From Lentisphaerota bacterium (lineage in GTDB: Bacteria; Verrucomicrobiota; Lentisphaeria; Oligosphaerales; JABHEG01), in the NCBI GenBank assembly GCA_018676675.1, contig JABHEG010000133.1, forward strand, positions 47,986 to 111,985: DNA of 64,000 bases. Reading direction: 5' to 3'. The notes beneath the pieces were generated by a model. The model searched no databases, was not told where the DNA came from, and was given only the letters and a program-made list of their open reading frames with translations. Below are positions 7,090 through 15,095 of the stretch, in pieces. Numbering within the stretch: position 1 is the first letter of the stretch; the number at the start of each line of letters is the position of its first letter. The position numbers and the translations under genes are program-made.

Positions 7090-9992
7090 AGTCAAACGTT
7101 GAGACAGCCACCTCTTGGCGTCCGTGCGGAGAGCGCACGGTCCTCGGTGACATTGTGTTCGACAGCACAGTGCATTGCGGGGCGGGGCACAGCTTCGAGC
7201 AGATCGGTCAAGACCACTACCGATTCCGAGGGCGCGCAGGGTTGGCTCCGTACTCCTGGCGATTCCACCTCTCCATTGAGTCGCCGGGAGATGGGCGGGA
7301 GATCACACTGGAAGTGGCAGATTTCAATCACTTTGGGCAGGAACTGTGGCAGGAGGCTGCCACTGTCGTCTCGGGTGATGGTGAACAGTGGACGGACCTG
7401 GGAACCGAGAGCATTCGCGTTGTGCCCTGGACGCCAACGGGAGTCCCTGCCTGTGACGAGAGCATCGATGACGGCTGGCATCCGCCCTATGGAGTGCAGT
7501 ACCGATTGCGGCTGGATGGGCCCCGGCTCTGGTTGGCATCTCCCGCGCCATATACCCTCGAGCGCTGCAGGCGACGCCTCCGAGCTCTTGCCGATCGCTG
7601 TGAGTTTTTCACAGTGGCTGAGCTTGGGCCGAGCCATTATTCGGGCGACCACGGTTTTCCGCTGCAAGTCGTAAAGGTCGCGAAACCCGGGGACGATGGC
7701 AGTCGCCTGCGAGTTGTCGTCATCGCCGGCGAGCACCCGGCAGAGTCCGCAGGGATGTACGCTTGCGAGGGGCTCTTGGAGGAACTGCTGCGAACCCATG
7801 ACCTCCTGGCTGATTTTTCTTTCTGGGTTGTCCCGATGGTGAATGTTGACGGGGCGGTCTATGGGCGGACCTACCACAATGTGGATCCGTGTGATCCCGG
7901 CAGCCCCGGCGTGAACCTGAATCGAGACTGGGGGGGCCATACTCAGCCCGAAAACCAGGTCCTCTGGCAGTTGCTCCAGGATGTCAGGCCCCACTGCTTC
8001 CTGAATCTGCACAATGGTCGGCACCGGCGGGAGTTCGAGGTGTACTCGTTGCCGCATCCGAACTTGGCGGTCTTCATGAGGCACCTTCGGGCCCATCTGC
8101 CGTTGCCGCTTCAACACTGGCAGCCGGCCCAGTCAGAGGGCATGGGATGCCGCGAGGTCAGGAAGGCGGAGCTGGCCGAAATGGCCTTGTGCTTTGAGAC
8201 ACTGGTGCTCCGTAAGGTCCCGGGATGCACGACATTCCCCGAAAGCTACCGAAGGGTCGGCATGTGTGTGCTCAGAGGCATCGTGGGAGCTCTACGCGAT
8301 GTATACCGGCGCCCTCACATGAAGCCCGCTGTGCCAAGCACAAGCACACAGTCGCTACGACTTCGGAGCAGTGACTTCGTTGCGCAGTTGCCTCCTTTCT
8401 ACTACGTGGACGACTTCGCCGAATTCCGTGACCACATCCGGCGCAATCTTGAGGTGAACGGCTTGCCGCTCGAGGCCGGCTTCTTTGACGTCTTGCTGGA
8501 AGCAACCAAAGACATCGAGACACTGACAGTCTCGAGGGATGGTTGCTCGCCGGAAACGCTGAAGATGGTCGACGGCTGGTTCAGATTGCGGAGTATGCAT
8601 GTCCCCGCACACAAACTGTCGTTTGAGTTCGACGGGGAAGGGGAGGAGATCCCCTTCGGTGATGTGCTGATTGCTCCCGAGGGAATGCCGGCAGCGGACG
8701 TCCTCGCCGGGGCTCGGGACTTCCGGAACTATGTCCGTGATACACGGGTGACCGAACGGGAACACCTCCGCGATTGGGGACCGTTCCGGGACCGGCTGAT
8801 GGCGGGCACATTCGACGTTCCAGACTTGGAGCACATGGCGGAAGGACTCGTTCAGTGGGCGGCTTCGCGGCAGGTCCTCGACTCCGGTCACCCCTATGCT
8901 GGAGCGGTTTACTCGGAGGAGGACAAGTACGATGCCCGTGATGCAGCTGCTGCGACTGCAGCATTCGCCGATGCGTGGGCACGTACCGGGGACGAGACGT
9001 GGCGTGAGCGTGCCATGATGGCGCGACGCTACGTTTGCCGGAACCAGGTCCGCGAGCCAGGCAATCTGCCGAGGCACGGGGGCTTCGTCCACATGGTCCA
9101 CGGGATCTGGGGAGTCGATTTTCGTCGTCTCACTTCTCCATATCCGGGGATTGACGGGGTCGACACCAGCGTGGTCATTCATCTTCTGTGTCGAGCTGTG
9201 GACGCTGGTTTGCCGTTCACAGAGCCTGACCGCCAAGTGATCAGGGAGGCCGTTCAGTGGATTGCGAGCAATGAAGCGATGCCCGGCGTCTTCCTGCACC
9301 ATGAGGGGGCCCGGCACGACTGCCAGAACATGAATGCTCTGGCGCTGTCCGCATTGGTCCGGGGGTATTCGACGCTGTCTGAAGCCGGTGACAGCCCCCC
9401 ACGTGCCTGGCTCGACGCCGCGGAGCGAGGGATTGACCACTATCTCGATGGTCAGGAGGCAATTGGTGTTTGGCCCTACATTTTCGGGCACACCGGGGCG
9501 CGGGGCCAAGCCTACGATTCGGCCAATATCCCTGACCACGGGATTGGTCTCTACCATTTGACGCGAGTGCTGGACCGAGCTCCGTTGGCGGGGCACGACA
9601 GGCTGCGAAATGCACTCAGACGCGCCGCGCGTTGGTACCTGTGCACAGCCCGGCTGGATGGCGACACGATTGACTTGGACTATGACAGACGTCCCGAGCT
9701 CGGGAACGATATCTGCTTTGCGGGATTCACATGGTGCCGCTTCACGGCCGCGGCAACGCTTGTCCGCGTGGCACGTTGGTGCGATGATGGGGGGCCTTGG
9801 GCCGAGCTGGCCCTGTGCCTGATGGAACACGTCCGGCGGAAGCGTTGGCGAGCAGACGATCCCTCTAAGGCCCCGGTGGTGGCCCATGCCCGACCCGAGG
9901 CGAAGCTTGCCACCTGGTGCCAGACGGCAGAGTGGGATGCCGTGATGCTCAGGGAGATGATCGAGGACCTCGACGCGATCACGTCACGTTGA
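7086..9992 (+). CDS. M14 zinc carboxypeptidase fused to an alpha/alpha-toroid-like domain
   Basis: A 968-residue protein starting at a GTG that overlaps the preceding stop. Residues 1-180 resemble the beta-rich N-terminal domain of cytosolic carboxypeptidases. The M14 domain (about 185-410) has the zinc pair in AGEHPAES (His217, Glu220), NVDG (253-256), VNLNRDW with Arg280, the third ligand in NLHNG (His309), and a candidate catalytic Glu371 in CFETL. Residues 430-580 are not recognised. The C-terminal third (about 585-960) has helical repeats with HDCQNMNALALSALVRGY and similar blocks, and resembles the separate 399-residue protein at 15092-16291, which suggests an alpha/alpha toroid. No signal peptide is seen, so it should be cytoplasmic. 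I know no characterised protein with this fusion. Confidence 0.9.
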   Translation: MKSNVETATSWRPCGERTVLGDIVFDSTVHCGAGHSFEQIGQDHYRFRGRAGLAPYSWRFHLSIESPGDGREITLEVADFNHFGQELWQEAATVVSGDGEQWTDLGTESIRVVPWTPTGVPACDESIDDGWHPPYGVQYRLRLDGPRLWLASPAPYTLERCRRRLRALADRCEFFTVAELGPSHYSGDHGFPLQVVKVAKPGDDGSRLRVVVIAGEHPAESAGMYACEGLLEELLRTHDLLADFSFWVVPMVNVDGAVYGRTYHNVDPCDPGSPGVNLNRDWGGHTQPENQVLWQLLQDVRPHCFLNLHNGRHRREFEVYSLPHPNLAVFMRHLRAHLPLPLQHWQPAQSEGMGCREVRKAELAEMALCFETLVLRKVPGCTTFPESYRRVGMCVLRGIVGALRDVYRRPHMKPAVPSTSTQSLRLRSSDFVAQLPPFYYVDDFAEFRDHIRRNLEVNGLPLEAGFFDVLLEATKDIETLTVSRDGCSPETLKMVDGWFRLRSMHVPAHKLSFEFDGEGEEIPFGDVLIAPEGMPAADVLAGARDFRNYVRDTRVTEREHLRDWGPFRDRLMAGTFDVPDLEHMAEGLVQWAASRQVLDSGHPYAGAVYSEEDKYDARDAAAATAAFADAWARTGDETWRERAMMARRYVCRNQVREPGNLPRHGGFVHMVHGIWGVDFRRLTSPYPGIDGVDTSVVIHLLCRAVDAGLPFTEPDRQVIREAVQWIASNEAMPGVFLHHEGARHDCQNMNALALSALVRGYSTLSEAGDSPPRAWLDAAERGIDHYLDGQEAIGVWPYIFGHTGARGQAYDSANIPDHGIGLYHLTRVLDRAPLAGHDRLRNALRRAARWYLCTARLDGDTIDLDYDRRPELGNDICFAGFTWCRFTAAATLVRVARWCDDGGPWAELALCLMEHVRRKRWRADDPSKAPVVAHARPEAKLATWCQTAEWDAVMLREMIEDLDAITSR

Positions 9993-10046
9993 TATTCCCG
10001 GACAGGGGGAGCGAGCTTGGGAGCATTCCTTCCTGCCTACTCAGGG

Positions 10047-10268
10047 CTACGTGGATTCAGACACGAACTCAAACCTCGGGACCGCTTCCCCATCTACTTC
10101 AACCAGCTCGAGGAACATCTCTTTTGGCCGGACCCACATGCTGCGGTCACCGTACAGGCATTGGTAGACAACAACTTTTTCCTCGGTTTCGGAGTGAGTC
10201 GCTTCACAGATGACTCTGTAGGTCTTGTCCTTGTAGTGCCTGTAGATTCCGGGTCTCACTGTGCTCAT
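10047..10268 (-). CDS. DUF1653 family protein
   Basis: A 73-residue protein with the DUF1653 signature: PGIYRHYKDKTYRV, a HSETEEKVVVYQCLYG block, a WVRP segment, and an ending of VDGEAVPRFEFV. This short beta-rich cytoplasmic family is widespread and has no established function. The start is supported by GAAGGA about six bases upstream. It lies convergent to the M14/toroid gene with a 54-bp gap and upstream of no obvious partner. Confidence 0.9.
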   Translation of the reverse strand: MSTVRPGIYRHYKDKTYRVICEATHSETEEKVVVYQCLYGDRSMWVRPKEMFLELVEVDGEAVPRFEFVSEST

Positions 10269-10442
10269 CGCGTTCCTTCAACTTGGAGGTCGTCTCTTCC
10301 GACCTGAAGACACGGGACTCGCGGGGGCCGTCAAGCGCCTCGAGATGTTGCTTCCGAACTCGATTTGTTCTTCCCGGTGTATCCACTTCTCGGAGAATCT
10401 GTTATAGGGCGGAAGAAGCGCCGATACGGGTGTGCGACCCGG

Positions 10443-10841
10443 CTAACGGCTAAGGAAGTCGGCCAGCTTCTGGTCATCCACCTTGACCTGTTCCGCAAAC
10501 CACTTCGTCAGCCAGTGGAGGAGGCGTTGCGCTTCCTCCACCGTCACGTTGCTGGAAGCGGTCTTTTCCTGGTACCCGTCGATCCACTCCCTGAACTTCT
10601 GGTGTTTCGCTTCATGCTCCTCATAGTCCGGATAGTTGTGGGAGCGCATCAGGAACTCCTCTGCATCGAAGTGCTCCAATGCGTAGGCGACCACTGCTTC
10701 GGTCTGTGCCCCGAGGGAGTTGGTGTCAAAATCAGCGCTGTAGAACCAGTCGGAGAGGTCGTTCACGAGTTCCACATACTGGGCATGTTGTCTGTCAATC
10801 AGTTTGATGGCCGTGAAGGGCAGGGAGAATTGGCTTGTCAT
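10443..10841 (-). CDS. Bacteriohemerythrin-like protein lacking one His ligand
   Basis: A 132-residue four-helix protein of the hemerythrin family, which binds O2 at a di-iron site. Family motifs are IDRQHAQY (helix A His), HFDAEEFLM (His and Glu), the HNYPDYEEHEAKH segment (two His) and the C-terminal WFAEQVKVDDQ. In that last motif the expected HxxxxD His is Gln, while the Asp remains. The ATG at 10841 is preferred over the one at 10856, because CGGAG lies seven bases before it. A five-ligand site might still bind iron, or the protein may have another role. It stands alone on the minus strand. Confidence 0.88.
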   Translation of the reverse strand: MTSQFSLPFTAIKLIDRQHAQYVELVNDLSDWFYSADFDTNSLGAQTEAVVAYALEHFDAEEFLMRSHNYPDYEEHEAKHQKFREWIDGYQEKTASSNVTVEEAQRLLHWLTKWFAEQVKVDDQKLADFLSR

Positions 10842-11226
10842 TTGCGTACTCCGCATTGCGCTGCCGCGAAGGCATGGTGAGTACCTCGGCGCAGCGCGGC
10901 CAAGGCCCCCTCCTATCGGTTGCTGTCCAGAAGGTATGGCGCTCGACTGAGTTCGTCAAGGCGTGCTTCAGGCGGACTGTAACCCCTCGGTTACATGAGG
11001 CGGCTCGACGGAGTCTCTCCCTCCACCGGACACAGATGGCCCAGAGAATCCCTGGAGGGAGAGACTCCGTCGAGCCATCTTGGAGTTCTCCCCCTACGTA
11101 ACTGAGGCATTGCGGCGGACTCGGCTACGCGGCATCCTCCCTGCTCGGGCACCCCGGTCACGCGCGCGCTCAACCTCATGTTCCGCGACCCGCGATAGCT
11201 GTTGGTCTGAGCTGTGGTCAGGTGTC
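10842..11226. other. Intergenic region with a long inverted repeat
   Basis: About 385 bp between the sulfatase stop and the hemerythrin start. Apart from the inverted repeat at 10985-11106 I see no gene. Part of it must hold the hemerythrin promoter. The repeat could also terminate or stabilise sulfatase-operon transcripts arriving from the right; it has no T-run. Confidence 0.5.
11002..11076. repeat. Perfect 24-bp inverted repeat with 27-bp loop
   Basis: The arm 11002-11025 is exactly the reverse complement of 11053-11076. Weaker outer arms (CCTCGGTTACATGAGG near 10985 and CCTACGTAACTGAGG near 11092) extend the symmetry to about 120 bp. The stem contains GGAGTCTCTCCCTCC. No T-run follows, so it is not a standard intrinsic terminator. 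It looks like an extragenic palindrome or MITE-like remnant. Confidence 0.85.
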
Positions 11227-12561
11227 TCATGCCAAAGCGATCTCCGTCTGGTCGCCGGCGATGTCCATCCACGATCGGAGTTGATCGTGGAGAGAATTCT
11301 TGGTTTGGGTGTGCTCCGGGGCCTCGATTAGGTTCGTCAGCTGGGCCGGATCGTGGACCATGTCGTAGAGGAGCGCTTCGGTGTAGCGGGCCTCGGGCGA
11401 CGCGTCCAACGCCTTCCCGACGCAGTAGGTCCACGCGCTTGTCCGGATGGCTCGTTCGACCCGTTTGCGCGTGGGGTCTCGGATCTCGATATAGGCACTT
11501 TCTGTTCGGGATGCACAGCGCAGGTCCGTGCCGCGCATCTGTGGGGGTACGGGAGTTTGCGTGGTCGCCAGAAGGGTGGGCGGCACATCAATGAGACTCA
11601 CCGGGGTCTCGACGATGTGTCCGGCCGCGAAGCCAGGGCCGCGGGCGATCAGGGGGACACGCACGGAACTGTCGTGGCACGTGCATTTGTCATTGCCTCC
11701 GCGGGTGTGGAAATGTGAGCCGTGATCGGAGCCGTAGACGACGAGAGTGTTCTCAGCGACTCCCTGGACGGTGAGTTCGTTCAGGACGCGTCCGACATTG
11801 GCATCCACGCGGTGGCAGCAGCTCAGGTATTCGGGGAATTGCATCCAGCCATTGTCGTCGAGTTTCCGGAGATCCTCGGGAACGGCGTGCTCGCGGAACT
11901 TCGAGGCTGTGCCCAAGGGGCAGTCGTAGCGCAGGTAATCATGCACGATGCCGTCTCGATTCGGGGGCTCCGGCCCTTGGTAGCCCTTGTGATATGGCTG
12001 TGGGTGTGGCTCCACATAGGACAGGAACAGGTAGAAGGGCTGGTCAGCGGGGCGTGTCCGCAGGTAGTCCAGCGCGTAGTTGGTGTAGACGTCCGTGCGG
12101 TAGCCTTCGAACGGGATGGTCCGGCCATCTCGGTCGTAGACGATCCCGGCATAGCCGTTTGAGACGTACTCCGACAGGTCGGCCCCAACCCAGTAGCCAC
12201 TGAAGCCGCCTCGACGGGCAGGGGGAGGCGGGGCGGTCGGATCCCCCGCGAGGTGCCATTTGCCGACGTAACCCAAGTCATATCCCTCCGCCGCGAGACA
12301 CGTGGCCACGGTGGTGCAGTCTTCCGGCAGTGGCACGCCGTTGCGTGAGTTCCCGGTCTCCGAGGCGAACCTCCCGGTTTGCAGGCAGGCTCGGGCGGGG
12401 CCACAGACCGGCTGCGGCGTGATGGCTGTGGTGAACACCGTGCCTTCTTCCGCCATGGTGTCCAGGATGGGGGTCACGCTCGGAGCCCGTCCATAGCAGC
12501 CCAGTGTGTCCCAGCGCTGCTGGTCCGAGAGGATGAAGACGATGTTGGGGCGAGTTGCCAT
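11227..12561 (-). CDS. Sulfatase (Cys-type, formylglycine-dependent)
   Basis: A 444-residue arylsulfatase-superfamily enzyme that hydrolyses sulfate esters. The N-terminal IVFILSDQQRWDTLGCYG supplies metal ligands (Asp13, Gln14). The sulfatase signature CGPAR (Cys53 in CxPxR) marks the residue converted to formylglycine. GKWHLAG (Lys101, His103) and YGSDHG (Asp279, His280) complete the site. No signal peptide is visible, so it may act inside the cell or use an unseen export route. It is the last gene of a three-gene minus-strand operon, 35 bp after the phosphoesterase gene. A formylglycine-generating or anaerobic sulfatase-maturing enzyme is required but does not lie in this window. Confidence 0.93.
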   Translation of the reverse strand: MATRPNIVFILSDQQRWDTLGCYGRAPSVTPILDTMAEEGTVFTTAITPQPVCGPARACLQTGRFASETGNSRNGVPLPEDCTTVATCLAAEGYDLGYVGKWHLAGDPTAPPPPARRGGFSGYWVGADLSEYVSNGYAGIVYDRDGRTIPFEGYRTDVYTNYALDYLRTRPADQPFYLFLSYVEPHPQPYHKGYQGPEPPNRDGIVHDYLRYDCPLGTASKFREHAVPEDLRKLDDNGWMQFPEYLSCCHRVDANVGRVLNELTVQGVAENTLVVYGSDHGSHFHTRGGNDKCTCHDSSVRVPLIARGPGFAAGHIVETPVSLIDVPPTLLATTQTPVPPQMRGTDLRCASRTESAYIEIRDPTRKRVERAIRTSAWTYCVGKALDASPEARYTEALLYDMVHDPAQLTNLIEAPEHTQTKNSLHDQLRSWMDIAGDQTEIALA

Positions 12562-12596
12562 GTGGTCTGCTCCCGGCGGAAGAAGACGGCGGGTGC

Positions 12597-15095
12597 TCAG
12601 TTGCCGTTCAGAACAAAGAGGAACGTGTCCTGCTTCCGGTCGAAAGGTCCTTCGGGCAACCCTTCACCCACAATGAAGCCACCCCAGTCTGCCGCCTTCT
12701 CGCCCCAGTGCGCAATTTTCACCTTCCTGATCGCCGCGCACCTTGGATCCTCGATTCCTGTTCCTTCGAACTCGAGCCGGGGGCTCCCGATGCTCATCAC
12801 GTCACCGGTCTGCGAGAAGCGGAAGGCTAGCCGGTTGACTGTGCGCAGGGCTTCCGGGGCTACGGGGAATGTGTATTCCTTCTGGTCACCGGGAGGAAGT
12901 GTGCCCACATTCACGCCGTTGAGCAGCACTTCGACGGTGCTGCCGGGCGCTTTCCGGCGTCGGGCGGCTGTGCCCACGGCGACGCTCAGCCGGGCTCCTG
13001 ACGTCCGAGCGGTCGCGCCGGCCCGATTGTCCACCACGAACGGTCGCCGGAATACTTCACCGTCACCCGGATTCCGCACTCTGATCCCGACGATGCCGTC
13101 AGGGATTTCCTCGGAATTGATCTCGGCCTCGTACACTGTTCGATAGAATGGACGTGCGACTTCGGCCATGGTCGTCCACGTCTTACCGTCAAGCGACCAC
13201 TCGAGCGTGTCCGTGGCGGCTGGGGCCACGATGTGCGCCTGCAGTCTGACTGAGCCATGCCAATGTGCGCCGTAACGATGCGAGACGATGGTGATACGCT
13301 GGCCCAGGCCTTTGTAGAAGCACTCGACGGTGTCGCCTTGGACGCGGTAGATTGCGTAGCCTTGCGGCGACAGGTCTGGGCAGAGCCCTTCGCAGGCCGG
13401 ATTCCACCAGCAACCCGACAATGAGCCCCCGGCCCGGTAGGGGACAGGCTCCCGCCTGTGGTAGAAGATGTGGTCATCACCCGTGAGTTGAAGGCGGACG
13501 TCATGGCGTTTCGCCAGGCCTGGGAACGCGGTGGATACACGCCCAAGATCGTGCTCCGACGTGGTCATCACAAAGGTCCCCGGCCCACGTCTTGACATGT
13601 CCTGGCTGAGCCAGCGGACGTGTTCAGGCAGGAGGGTGTTTGTGGCGTAGCCTTTGCGCTCGCCAAGGTGGTAGCTGAAGTCCACCGAAACAAAGTGAAT
13701 CCTGCCGTATTCGAACGAGAAGAAATGCGGGCCCAGGTATTCCCAGTACATCGGCTTCCCGCAACGGTGATCACCCCGGGGAAACTGCTCGATCCGGTAG
13801 CTTGAGTCGGTGTGGTCTCCCGCCACGTTGTAGAATGGCATCGTCAAGTGGTTCATGATGCCGACATAGTTCCTGAAGTAGGCGTGGCCTGTCGCTGCGG
13901 AGGCATTCAGACGCTTGTCCAGATTCACCAGGTCTCCGCTGTTGAGGACGAATCTCGGTTGCGGGTCCAGTGCGTTGACTTCCCGCACGAATGCACTCAA
14001 CCCCCGGGTTGACCGTGGATTGGTCGAAACGTGCGTGTCGGTTACGTGAATGAACGTGTAGTCGTCTTCGTCGTTCGTTCGTGTTACGGTGAAATCTACG
14101 CCGGCGGCCAAGGGCTTGTACCAGGATCCGGTTACGGTCAGGCCAGAGGGCTTTGTGATGTAGACGAAGACCGAGTCTTTGCCCGGGGCCAGCTCGTAGG
14201 CGCCGCTGCCGTCTGTTCGTGTGACCGCGTAGCCGTCGGTCACGGACACTCCGGGGGCTCCTTCCTCGTTGGCCTCTGCCACCCCGTTGGCGTTTGCGTC
14301 GAGGACGATGCGTCCGCGCACCAAAGCGGGAAGGGCAGCGCTGTAGGCGGGCTTGGGTGTCTCGACCAAGCGCAGTTCGAGAGGCGGGACTGTCTGTGGC
14401 TGCAGGCGCGGATCCGGGAGAACGACATCCGCAGGGAGAACCTGCCGAGGCTGGACGACGAGATCGTCGACCAGCCCGTGGTAGAACCAGACGTCGTAGG
14501 GAGTTGGGCAGTTATAGGTGCCGATGAAGAAATGGTAGTCGAGGTCCCTCCATTCGCGCTTCTCGGGCAACGGCGTTCGGGCGGCTTTCGTGCCATCGAC
14601 GATGAGAACGAGTCCGGCTGATCCCCACGACACGTGGATGTGTTGCCATTGCCCGCTGCACACGCTTCCGGCCGGCAGTTCGCACCGCACCCAGCCTGTC
14701 TTGAGGATCAAGCCAACCCGGATCGTGTTCTGCCCTTTGGGAAACTCGAGGTTTATCACCCCCTGCTTGCCGACGATGATGCCGGAGAGTGTCTTTGGTT
14801 TGCACCAGAACTCGATGGTTGCCTGTTGGGTCATGCCGAAGGTTGGGCCGAAATCCAGGCAGTCTCTCGGGCCGTCTCCCAGCCTGATGGCGGATTCACC
14901 ACCGTGGGCATCTGTCGTCTGGGCCGCATCGCCAACGAGCCGGGCACGAACTGCTCCGGTTTGGTCGGTTACCTTTGCGTCGTGCACGGTCTCGAAGTCC
15001 ACCGCAACCGCGTCGACTTCAGCCGCAGATCCCCTGATTCCACAGAGACCTGCCACGAGACTGGTCATCACTCGTAACGCAACTGCATGTTTCAT
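12597..15095 (-). CDS. Secreted LamG-containing calcineurin-like phosphoesterase with altered metal motif
   Basis: An 832-residue secreted protein. The ATG at 15095 overlaps the upstream stop as ATGA, which decides the start. After a signal peptide come a LamG-like beta-sandwich (about 30-215), a SdrD-like/MetallophosN domain (about 260-320), a metallophosphoesterase domain (about 345-600) and C-terminal beta domains. Metal-site motifs are DTH (Asp353, His355) and SGD (Asp388). The usual GNH[DE] appears as GDHTD near 427, and the final GHxH as GDDH near 540. Two ligands are thus changed or moved, so activity cannot be assumed. The C-terminal end has a HWGEKAADWGGF segment that I do not recognise. 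It sits between a toroid protein and a sulfatase in one operon. Confidence 0.88.
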   Translation of the reverse strand: MKHAVALRVMTSLVAGLCGIRGSAAEVDAVAVDFETVHDAKVTDQTGAVRARLVGDAAQTTDAHGGESAIRLGDGPRDCLDFGPTFGMTQQATIEFWCKPKTLSGIIVGKQGVINLEFPKGQNTIRVGLILKTGWVRCELPAGSVCSGQWQHIHVSWGSAGLVLIVDGTKAARTPLPEKREWRDLDYHFFIGTYNCPTPYDVWFYHGLVDDLVVQPRQVLPADVVLPDPRLQPQTVPPLELRLVETPKPAYSAALPALVRGRIVLDANANGVAEANEEGAPGVSVTDGYAVTRTDGSGAYELAPGKDSVFVYITKPSGLTVTGSWYKPLAAGVDFTVTRTNDEDDYTFIHVTDTHVSTNPRSTRGLSAFVREVNALDPQPRFVLNSGDLVNLDKRLNASAATGHAYFRNYVGIMNHLTMPFYNVAGDHTDSSYRIEQFPRGDHRCGKPMYWEYLGPHFFSFEYGRIHFVSVDFSYHLGERKGYATNTLLPEHVRWLSQDMSRRGPGTFVMTTSEHDLGRVSTAFPGLAKRHDVRLQLTGDDHIFYHRREPVPYRAGGSLSGCWWNPACEGLCPDLSPQGYAIYRVQGDTVECFYKGLGQRITIVSHRYGAHWHGSVRLQAHIVAPAATDTLEWSLDGKTWTTMAEVARPFYRTVYEAEINSEEIPDGIVGIRVRNPGDGEVFRRPFVVDNRAGATARTSGARLSVAVGTAARRRKAPGSTVEVLLNGVNVGTLPPGDQKEYTFPVAPEALRTVNRLAFRFSQTGDVMSIGSPRLEFEGTGIEDPRCAAIRKVKIAHWGEKAADWGGFIVGEGLPEGPFDRKQDTFLFVLNGN

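Noticed and set aside
8355..9887. 510-codon minus-strand frame opposite the M14/toroid gene
   Set aside because: Shadow frame; the plus-strand protein is continuous and recognisable.
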